DNA of 64,000 nt, taken from positions 1 to 64,000 of the forward strand of contig JAQCYU010000009.1 in assembly GCA_027682925.1 (NCBI GenBank), in the 5' to 3' direction. Below the pieces are notes generated by a model, which was given only the letters and a program-made list of their open reading frames with translations, had not been told where the DNA came from and did no database searches. Source of the stretch: Coriobacteriaceae bacterium AF45-21. Its GTDB lineage: Bacteria > Actinomycetota > Coriobacteriia > Coriobacteriales > Coriobacteriaceae. How positions within the stretch are numbered: the stretch's first letter is position 1; every line of letters begins with the position of its first letter. This document shows positions 58,186 through 64,000 of the stretch, piece by piece. Position numbers and translations under genes: made by a program.

Positions 58186-59229
58186 CTAGCGCTGAACGTA
58201 GGCGCGAACGAGCTCGTAGGTATTGCGCGCGCCGTCGATGTGGCTGCGCTCGTAGTTGTGGCTCGCGTACACGCCGGGACCGATCAGGCCGTGGCGAATG
58301 TCGTAACCAGCCGAAAGCGTAGCCTCGACGTCGGAGCCGTAGTGCGGATACACATCGATCGCGTAGTCGAGCTCAAGCTCGCGCGCGATGTTGGACAGCG
58401 TCGTCACCAGGTCGTAGTTGTACGGACCGCCCGAATCCTTGGCGCAGATCGAAACCATGCGCTCGGTGCAGCCCAGATCGTCGCCCACGCAGCCCATGTC
58501 CACGCTGATCATCTCGCGCGTGTCGGCCGGCACAAAGGCGCCGCCGTGACCGACCTCCTCGTACACGGTAAAGAGCAGTGACACCTTGCGCGAGAGCGTC
58601 ACCTCGCCGTCAGCAACGGCGCGAGCCAGACCCAGCAGAATCGACGCGGACAGCTTGTCGTCAAGGAAGCGGCTCTTGATGTAGCCGCTCTCCGTCACCG
58701 TGGTGCGCGGATCCATAGCGATGATGTCTCCAGCCTGAATGCCCAGCTCGAGCACGTCGTCCTTGCTGTCGACGTTCTCGTCGAGCAGGATTTCCATGTT
58801 CTTCTCGATGGTCTTGACCGGCTCATCGGCCACATGCGCCGAAGGCTCGGTATTGAGAACCACACCCGTGTAGACATTGCCATCGCGCGTGTAAACGGTG
58901 CAGTTCTCGCCATCGGCCGTAGACCACTGATGCCCGCCAAGCGTCGTGGGACGCAGGCGACCATTGTCCTTGATGGAGCGCACCATGGCGCCCAGGGTAT
59001 CGACATGGCTCGCCAATACGAGCGGCTCGCCCTCGCCGCCAAGCTCAACCAACACGTTGCCCTTATTGGAGCGCTCGGGGCCAAAGCCCATATCGCGCAA
59101 CGTTTCCATTAGATAGTCAGTAGCCGCACGGGTATAGCCCGTAGGTGAAGCAATAGAAGTCAGCGTCTTCAACTGGTCAGTAATATAGGAGAGCGTCTCC
59201 TCTAGAGAAGCATCAACATTAGAAGCCAT
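58186..59229 (-). CDS. M42 family metallopeptidase
   Basis: A 347-residue M42 aminopeptidase/cellulase-family enzyme (FrvX/PepA-like), a cobalt- or zinc-dependent cytoplasmic peptidase that forms large tetrahedral complexes. Metal ligands visible: SHVDTLGAMV (His, Asp), LDDKLSASI (Asp), the VYEEVGHGG pair (catalytic Glu and metal Glu), SVDMGCVGDD (Asp) and SHNYERSH near the end (His). The start ATG at 59229 (MASNVDASLEE) follows GGAAGG by 6 bases; an ATG two codons upstream abuts the ribosome site. It is a single gene with its own terminator. The substrate preference is not readable. Intact. Confidence 0.93.
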   Translation of the reverse strand: MASNVDASLEETLSYITDQLKTLTSIASPTGYTRAATDYLMETLRDMGFGPERSNKGNVLVELGGEGEPLVLASHVDTLGAMVRSIKDNGRLRPTTLGGHQWSTADGENCTVYTRDGNVYTGVVLNTEPSAHVADEPVKTIEKNMEILLDENVDSKDDVLELGIQAGDIIAMDPRTTVTESGYIKSRFLDDKLSASILLGLARAVADGEVTLSRKVSLLFTVYEEVGHGGAFVPADTREMISVDMGCVGDDLGCTERMVSICAKDSGGPYNYDLVTTLSNIARELELDYAIDVYPHYGSDVEATLSAGYDIRHGLIGPGVYASHNYERSHIDGARNTYELVRAYVQR

Positions 59230-59748
59230 ATGCATCCTTCCAAGTAAAACTAAGACCGAGCCCCGATTTTAACCTTTCTGCACGTGCAATACTCTAGAAA
59301 CCGAGCCGACTCCAGACGTCCCCGCACCGGTTTTGTGCACGCGCTCGGTTTACAGTCCCAATCTTGCATAAATCCTATCGGTATTTGCATAAATATGAGG
59401 CATCTATTTGCTTCGTCTCAGGGTACCCCACCTTGGACCGTGCAAAATACGGAGTATTCAGCACCGTGGACCCCGTCAGCCCCATCGCAAACGGCAAAGC
59501 GACGCGGTTACAGCAGTGTTGCAGGTCGTCGCAAACCAAAAACGCGGTGGCAGCCCCCTCCGCTCATCGATAGCCCGCCCACAAGGGCTGTCGATGGGCG
59601 TCTGCGGGCCACTGCGGCCCATTCACAACGTTATGCATTTTTCAGAGCTTGCTGAATACTCCCAAAAATGCACGCTGAGAAGTGCACCACCTATCCGCAG
59701 CGGGCAGCATGCCTTGGTTTTGCCCATCTTGGGGCATCGGCGCGGCAC
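59230..59748. other. gene-free intergenic region with imperfect repeats
   Basis: About 520 bases without a credible gene. TTGCATAAAT occurs twice (near 59366 and 59385). GGAGTATTCAGC (about 59450) recurs as its inverse complement (59651-59663), with GTGCA beyond it, giving an imperfect ~200-base inverted repeat. Confidence 0.5.
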
Positions 59749-59780
59749 AAAAAGCCCCGCCGCGCGTAGCACGGCGGGGC
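59749..59780 (-). terminator. Rho-independent terminator of fucO
   Basis: On the minus strand GCCCCGCCG pairs with CGGCGGGGC (plus 59772-59780 with 59754-59762), followed by TTTTT. It lies about 50 bases past the stop. Confidence 0.88.
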
Positions 59781-59833
59781 CAGCAGCAAGTCAAAAGACC
59801 ATACGCCTACGGGCGAAGGACCACCAAACTGGG

Positions 59834-61000
59834 CTAGGCAGCCGGGCAAATCTTCTTGAAGAGCTCGATGACGTCGTCGAGCGTCGCCTCGCGCGGGTTA
59901 CCCGGGAAGCAAGCGTCGGCCATGGCGTCCTTGGCCAGGACCTCGATCTCGTCGGCCTTCATGGCCTCGCAGACGTGCGGGATGTTCACGTCGGCGGAGA
60001 GCTGCTTGACGGCGGCGATGGCGGCGTCGGCAGCCTCGTCGGTGCTCATGCCCGTGGTGTCAACGCCCATGGCGACGGCAACCTTGGCCAGGCGCTCGGC
60101 GCAGACCGGCTTGTTGAACTCCATGGCGATCGGCAGCAGCATGGCGCAAGCGACGCCGTGCGGGGTGTCGTAGTGAGCAGACAGGGTGTGAGCCATGGCG
60201 TGGTCGATGCCCAGGCCAACGTTGGAGAAGCCCATGCCGGCGACATACTGACCAAGAGCCATGCCCTCGCGGCCGGAGCCGGGCTGGCCGGACTTGGCCT
60301 CGGCAACGGAGTCGCGCAGGTTCTCGCTGATCAACTTAATGGCCTCAAAGTGGAACATGTCGGAGAGCTCCCAGGCGCCCTTGGTGGTGTAGCCCTCGAT
60401 GGCGTGGGTCAGAGCGTCCATACCAGTGGAAGCGGTAAGGCCGGCGGGCATGGAAGCCATCATGTCGGGGTCGACGACGGCAACCTCGGGGGCGTCGTTG
60501 GTGTCGACGCACACGAACTTGCGGACCTTCTCGGGGTCGGTGATGACGTAGTTGATGGTCACCTCGGCGGCGGTACCGGCGGTCGTCGGCACGGCGATGG
60601 TGAACACGGCGTGGTTCTTGGTGGGAGCAACGCCCTCGAGGCTGCGGACGTCGGCGAACTCGGGGTTGTTGATGATGATGCCGATGGCCTTGGCGGTGTC
60701 CATGGAGGAGCCACCACCGATGGTCACGATAGCGTCAGCCTCGGCGGCCTTGAAGGCCTCGACGCCGTCCTTGACGTTCTGGATAGTGGGGTTGGGCTTG
60801 ATCTCGGAGTAGAGGCTCCAAGCGATGCCGGCGGCGTCGAGCTCGTCGGTCACCTTAGCGGTAACGCCAAACTTAACCAGATCGGGGTCGGAGCAGACGA
60901 AGATCTTCTTGTAGCCGCGACGCTGGAGCTCACCGGGGATCTCCTTGATGGCGCCGGAACCATGATAAGAAATGGTATTGAGAACGAAACGATTAGCCAT
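59834..61000 (-). CDS. fucO: iron-containing alcohol dehydrogenase, lactaldehyde reductase type (FucO)
   Basis: A 388-residue group III alcohol dehydrogenase. It keeps long stretches of FucO: PNPTIQNVKDGVEAF, GGGSSMDTAKAIGIIINNPE, TTAGTAAEVTINYVITD, GMDALTHAIEGYTT and ALGQYVAGMGFSNVGLG. The metal ligands are present: Asp and His in VVDPDMM..DALTHAIEG, His in DHAMAHTLSAHY and His in TPHGVA. It reduces lactaldehyde to 1,2-propanediol with NADH, or acts on a similar aldehyde. The start ATG (MANRFVLNT) is standard. A symmetrical site and an inverted repeat of the GTTTCAAAAGCG kind lie upstream. It is a single gene with a terminator. Lactaldehyde would arise from fucose or rhamnose; no such genes are in view. 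Intact. Confidence 0.9.
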   Translation of the reverse strand: MANRFVLNTISYHGSGAIKEIPGELQRRGYKKIFVCSDPDLVKFGVTAKVTDELDAAGIAWSLYSEIKPNPTIQNVKDGVEAFKAAEADAIVTIGGGSSMDTAKAIGIIINNPEFADVRSLEGVAPTKNHAVFTIAVPTTAGTAAEVTINYVITDPEKVRKFVCVDTNDAPEVAVVDPDMMASMPAGLTASTGMDALTHAIEGYTTKGAWELSDMFHFEAIKLISENLRDSVAEAKSGQPGSGREGMALGQYVAGMGFSNVGLGIDHAMAHTLSAHYDTPHGVACAMLLPIAMEFNKPVCAERLAKVAVAMGVDTTGMSTDEAADAAIAAVKQLSADVNIPHVCEAMKADEIEVLAKDAMADACFPGNPREATLDDVIELFKKICPAA

Positions 61001-61235
61001 TGATAGCCTCCCATCGTGTGCGGGGCACCCATTACGCCCCGCGCTGCAAGTTCCATCCTAACGCTTTTGAAACAAAAAATGCATGAGAACGTCAAAAGTG
61101 TTAAAGCGTTTCAACATAATAACGGAGCCCCAGCCCTTCCCTCCCGACTGCAGCGAAGGCTAGATTATAGGAGCAATTGCCCAAAGAATACGACCAACTC
61201 AGTCTATAAATTGTTTCTGTTTTAGCAATATATGT
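61001..61235. other. intergenic region upstream of fucO
   Basis: AT-rich promoter zone shared by fucO and the LURP-one-like gene. Besides the CRE-like operator at 61100-61115, a half match, ACGCTTTTGAAAC (61061-61073), gives a second possible site. No gene is seen. Confidence 0.5.
61100..61115. promoter_or_regulatory. CRE-like or LacI-type operator upstream of fucO
   Basis: GTTAAAGCGTTTCAAC matches its complement in 12 of 16 positions and has the central CG of LacI/CcpA-type operators. It lies about 100 bases upstream of fucO. Confidence 0.5.
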
Positions 61236-61264
61236 TTGACAATACGTTTATAAAAGGATACTTT
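61236..61264 (+). promoter_or_regulatory. vegetative promoter of the LURP-one-like gene
   Basis: TTGACA (61236-61241), 17-base spacer, TACTTT (61259-61264), in AT-rich sequence. The gene starts about 150 bases downstream. Confidence 0.65.
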
Positions 61265-61415
61265 ATAGTAATTAATATGCATGCAGCAAATAGTGTCATT
61301 CATTTTGTTAGAAATTGCCCATGCGGTTATTGCAGCTGCATGTACTGCAACGTACAGCGTAATTCTCCGCACGAAGCAGAAGACGGTTCCAATTCGATCG
61401 AGGCGATGACGCGTG

Positions 61416-61952
61416 ATGGCTACTGGTCCTAAATCGAGCAAGACGGCTACAAACGAATATCGAATCTCAATTGAAGGTAACCCTTATCCGCATGCTCTGG
61501 CTCTCGTCAACCCAGCGGGAGACAACCTCAACATCAAAAGACATGGGTTCACGGGTCCACTAGGACAGCTATTGAGTCTTAAATACACCGTTTATGACGA
61601 TGCAAATGAAAAGCTCTTTACTGTCGTCGACGGTGGTTTTAGTAACATGCCCAGGGTTGCGCTCATCATCGAACACAAGGAAGTTGCGGTGTTCGATTAT
61701 GGCCTAAACAGACTTGAGATGAAGTGCGTAACGAACATACCGAATTACACAATAAAAGGTAACTTCCTATTTGGAGATTACGATATATTCAGTCAACGGG
61801 AAGTGAAGCTATCTTCAGTTAACGTCCTTCAATGTGATAAACAATCGTGCTTTAACATACAGGTTTTGGATAAAGCCGAATTAGCCGCCGCAATTGGAAT
61901 ACCCACAGCCATTGCCCTTCTGAGGGCTCGGATTGAAGAGCATCTCGAATAA
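61416..61952 (+). CDS. LURP-one-related / Tubby-like fold protein, low GC
   Basis: A 178-residue protein whose middle has the strand pattern of the LURP-one (Tubby C-terminal-like) fold: LLSLKYTVYDDANEKLFTVV, then VALIIEHKEVAVFDYG, LNRLEMKCV, NYTIKGNFLFGDYDIF and a final hydrophobic helix (AELAAAIGIPTAIALLRARI). In the family, such strands end with a buried helix and have been linked to membrane lipid handling; no substrate is known here. The start is ATG 61416 or GTG 61413 (GAGG upstream). Base composition is clearly lower in G+C than in the flanking genes, which suggests recent transfer. It has its own sigma70-type promoter. The family call is tentative. Confidence 0.55.
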   Translation: MATGPKSSKTATNEYRISIEGNPYPHALALVNPAGDNLNIKRHGFTGPLGQLLSLKYTVYDDANEKLFTVVDGGFSNMPRVALIIEHKEVAVFDYGLNRLEMKCVTNIPNYTIKGNFLFGDYDIFSQREVKLSSVNVLQCDKQSCFNIQVLDKAELAAAIGIPTAIALLRARIEEHLE

Positions 61953-61978
61953 ATTGCAAAAAGCAGTTCGTAACAACA

Positions 61979-62013
61979 TTCAGGAGCTAGATAGTTTTTT
62001 CCTGGCTCCTGAA
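61979..62013 (+). terminator. possible terminator after the LURP-one-like gene
   Basis: TTCAGGAGC (61979-61987) pairs with GCTCCTGAA (62005-62013), with a T run in the loop rather than after the stem, 26 bases past the stop. Confidence 0.5.
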
Positions 62014-62045
62014 GCTGTACTACATAGAGATGAAAATATATTGCG

Positions 62046-62066
62046 GCAAAGGGGCTGTCCCTTTGC
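62046..62066 (-). terminator. possible terminator of the YoaK gene
   Basis: GCAAAGGG pairs with CCCTTTGC (62046-62066) just past the stop of the minus-strand membrane protein gene. There is no strong T run. Confidence 0.45.
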
Positions 62067-62074
62067 GCATTCGG

Positions 62075-62791
62075 TTACTTTCGACAGCCCTCTTTCCAAG
62101 CCTCGGCCGCAACCTTCCAGCGAAAACGCAAGTCGCGCTCGCGGTCGATGAACATGATGGCAAACGCGACAAACAGCAGCACGCTCGCCACGACGATGGC
62201 GTGCAGGCCCATGCGCTCAATACACCAGTTGCCCAACACGGCGCCAAACACAAAGGTAAAGATCACGCCAAAGTACAGCAGGCCGTTTTCCAAAAAGCCG
62301 CGCTTGTGGGTGATGATGTAGTCGTCCACGTTTTGCAAGGCATTACGGAGGTTGCCGATACACATGGTCGTGGCGATGCCGTGACCGTGGATCTTGCGGA
62401 AGCTCTCGACCTGCATGCCGCAGGCAAACGAGGTGAGGCAGTTGGCGAGCAGGTTGTAACCGCCGCCCGGGATAAAGCTCACGCCCAGCAAGATAACGGC
62501 TTCAAAAAACACCGTCACCTGGCGCCAGTGAATCACACTGCCAAACCGCTCGTGAACCAGGTCGGCAAGCATAATGCCCACAGCAAACGACACCACGGGG
62601 AAGAAGTAGCGCCCCGCCAGTGCCCAGTTGCCTTCCGAGATGCTCACGCCCACGAGCAGGATGTTGCCCGTCTGCGCGTTGGCGAAAACATGATCGCGCC
62701 CAATGTACGAATACACATCCATAAAGCCACCGGCGAGCGCCAAGATGATGCCCAGCTCAATAGACTCCGATATCTGTTTGGCACGCTGCAT
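62075..62791 (-). CDS. YoaK family (DUF1275) membrane protein
   Basis: A 238-residue membrane protein of the YoaK/DUF1275 family with six or seven predicted helices. Signatures: LALAGGFMDVYSYIG, VFANAQTGNILLVG and, near the middle, SFACGMQVESFRKIHGHGIA and MCIGNLRNALQ. Family members are integral membrane proteins of unknown role, sometimes linked to stress. The start ATG at 62791 (MQRAKQISES) has AGGAGG upstream; the frame is open much further but carries no ribosome site there. It is divergent from the YgiQ gene, with a perfect hairpin between. Intact. Confidence 0.88.
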   Translation of the reverse strand: MQRAKQISESIELGIILALAGGFMDVYSYIGRDHVFANAQTGNILLVGVSISEGNWALAGRYFFPVVSFAVGIMLADLVHERFGSVIHWRQVTVFFEAVILLGVSFIPGGGYNLLANCLTSFACGMQVESFRKIHGHGIATTMCIGNLRNALQNVDDYIITHKRGFLENGLLYFGVIFTFVFGAVLGNWCIERMGLHAIVVASVLLFVAFAIMFIDRERDLRFRWKVAAEAWKEGCRK

Positions 62792-62972
62792 CGTCGTGCA
62801 TCCTCCTTGTTGACGACTCTCTCGTGCGTTGGCGGAAACATAGCCGCCGTTCATACTGTAACCCATTGACAACATGGCATGCGCGCGAGACGGGCTCCCC
62901 AACGCGCGGATACACAGTCTGGAAACAAACGGCACCCGCATCGATACGCCGATCCGCCAACCCATGTACTCC

Positions 62973-63007
62973 ACCAGTCTTTTTAGCCCCGTCCCAAAAA
63001 GACTGGT
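62973..63007. repeat. perfect hairpin with GGGACGGGG loop between yoaK and ygiQ genes
   Basis: ACCAGTCTTTTT (62973-62984) and AAAAAGACTGGT (62996-63007) form a perfect 12-bp stem; the minus-strand loop is GGGACGGGGCT. It lies between two divergent genes, so it is not a simple terminator for either. Confidence 0.8.
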
Positions 63008-63044
63008 TACAATTACGTGCAGCATACAAACACCGGGAGGGATC

Positions 63045-64000
63045 GTGGCAAAAAAGCCTCAGCACGCTCAGAACAACCAGCGCAGTCAGCAGGGCAAACA
63101 GGGCCAGCAGCAAAGGCGCGGCGGTAAGGCGCAGGGTGGGCACACCACGCACACCCAGGCAGCGCCCTCACGCCCCTGGCGTCCGGGTCGCGATAAGTTC
63201 CTCCCCGTCAGCCGCGCCGACATGAACGCGCGCGGCTGGGACCAGTGCGACTTCGTCTACATCTGCGGCGACGCCTACGTGGACCATCCCAGCTTTGGCA
63301 TGGCCATCGTCAGCCGCGTCCTTGATGCACACGGTTACAAGGTGGGCATTATCTGCCAACCCGACTGGACCGACCCCGCCAGCATCACGGTGCTCGGCGA
63401 GCCGCGCCTGGGCTTTCTCGTCAGCGCCGGCAACATGGACTCCATGGTCAACCACTACTCGGTGACCAAGCACCGCCGCCACACCGACGCCTATACTCCC
63501 GGTGGCGAAGAGGGGCGCCGCCCCAATCGTGCCGTCACGGTCTACGGCAACCTCATCCGCCAGACGTTCAAGGACGCCCCCATCATCATCGGCGGCATCG
63601 AGGCGAGTCTGCGCCGCCTGGCCCACTACGACTACTGGCAGGACAAGCTCAAGCGCTCGGTACTGCTCGACTCGGGCGCCGACATCCTCATCTACGGCAT
63701 GGGCGAGCACGCGATCGTCGAGATCGCCGACGCGCTCGACGCGGGACTGCCCGTCGATCAGATCACCTATATCAACGGCACCGTCTACCGCACGGGTTCG
63801 CTCGACGAGGTCTACGACTACGACCTGCTGCCCAGCTGGGACGACCTTACCGCCGACAAGCTCAACTACGCGCGCAGCTTTAACGTGCAGCAGCAGAATA
63901 TGGACCCCATCACCGGGCATCGCCTGGTAGAGCCCTACCCCAACAGCGTCTATGTGGTGCAGAACCCGCCATCGGCGACGCTCACCACCGACGAGATGGA
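63045..64000 (+). CDS. YgiQ family radical SAM protein, 3' partial
   Basis: The frame is open from the GTG at 63045 to the end of the window. GGGAGG lies 5 bases before the GTG. After a basic, Gln-rich lead of ~45 residues the protein is the N-terminal part of YgiQ (UPF0313): FLPVSRADMNARGWDQCDFV, GDAYVDHPSFGMAIVSRVLD, GIICQPDW, RLGFLVSAGNMDSMVNHY, PIIIGGIEASLRRLAHYDYW and YGMGEHAIVEIAD. The radical-SAM cysteine cluster (CxxxCxxC) would lie downstream and is not in view, so activity cannot be judged. The visible ~318 residues match the family well. Confidence 0.92.
   Translation, partial: MAKKPQHAQNNQRSQQGKQGQQQRRGGKAQGGHTTHTQAAPSRPWRPGRDKFLPVSRADMNARGWDQCDFVYICGDAYVDHPSFGMAIVSRVLDAHGYKVGIICQPDWTDPASITVLGEPRLGFLVSAGNMDSMVNHYSVTKHRRHTDAYTPGGEEGRRPNRAVTVYGNLIRQTFKDAPIIIGGIEASLRRLAHYDYWQDKLKRSVLLDSGADILIYGMGEHAIVEIADALDAGLPVDQITYINGTVYRTGSLDEVYDYDLLPSWDDLTADKLNYARSFNVQQQNMDPITGHRLVEPYPNSVYVVQNPPSATLTTDEM

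Noticed and set aside
59408..61003. 531-residue frame antisense to fucO
   Set aside because: Gly/Val/Asp-rich shadow of the dehydrogenase gene.
61232..61432. 66-residue cysteine-rich open frame
   Set aside because: It starts inside the -35 box of the LURP-one-like gene promoter and has no ribosome site.

Overview
The window is a high-GC stretch of bacterial chromosome that reads like a gut Coriobacteriia, most likely Collinsella. This is judged from the feel of the proteins and gene set: class III fructose bisphosphatase, desulfoferrodoxin, FchA/FolD/Fhs folate enzymes, a FucO-type alcohol dehydrogenase, sortase-type surface proteins and a cobalamin riboswitch. No search was run. I see no rRNA, tRNA, CRISPR array, prophage or insertion sequence. 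About 45 protein genes lie on both strands, mostly in short operons.

Layout. 1-2.2 kb: end of a degenerate MetRS-like gene and an rRNA cytosine methyltransferase. 2.2-8.0 kb: a 56-residue membrane protein, a TIM-barrel protein, DegV, fbp and two GtrA proteins. 8.1-14.6 kb (minus strand): a cobalamin riboswitch in front of a very large surface protein and a second DUF4430 protein, which I read as a B12-controlled surface capture operon. 14.9-20.6 kb: UbiB kinase with a phasin-like partner, a C69 dipeptidase, an AT-rich inverted-repeat element, then folD-fchA. 21-25.2 kb: two paralogous lipoproteins and a secreted, wall-anchored PI-PLC. 25.3-33 kb: PH-like protein, YhcG nuclease, zinc-ribbon protein, CDF transporter, a membrane protein and fhs. 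33-41.5 kb: ruvC-ruvA-ruvB, a degenerate NAD synthetase-like protein, desulfoferrodoxin and a SNF2 helicase. 41.6-52.5 kb: dnaE, addA, addB. 52.6-64 kb: YerC-like regulator, holin-like protein, Rrf2 regulator with cysK and mnmA, a HipA-like kinase fused to an HTH, M42 peptidase, fucO, a lower-GC LURP-one-like gene, YoaK and the start of a YgiQ radical-SAM protein.

Genes that work together: fchA, folD and fhs form a C1-folate branch (this FolD lacks the cyclohydrolase lysine, and FchA is its neighbour). RuvABC, AddAB and the SNF2 helicase serve recombination and repair. Rrf2, CysK and MnmA are a sulfur group.

Quality warning: twelve genes are interrupted. Almost every break is the loss of one base, usually from a short G or C run, and two are perfect tandem duplications of 35 and 38 bp. 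In every case correcting the lesion restores one full-length reading frame. Housekeeping genes such as mnmA and addAB are affected, so uncorrected sequencing or assembly errors are the likeliest cause. These genes are listed as pseudogene with the span of the restored gene.
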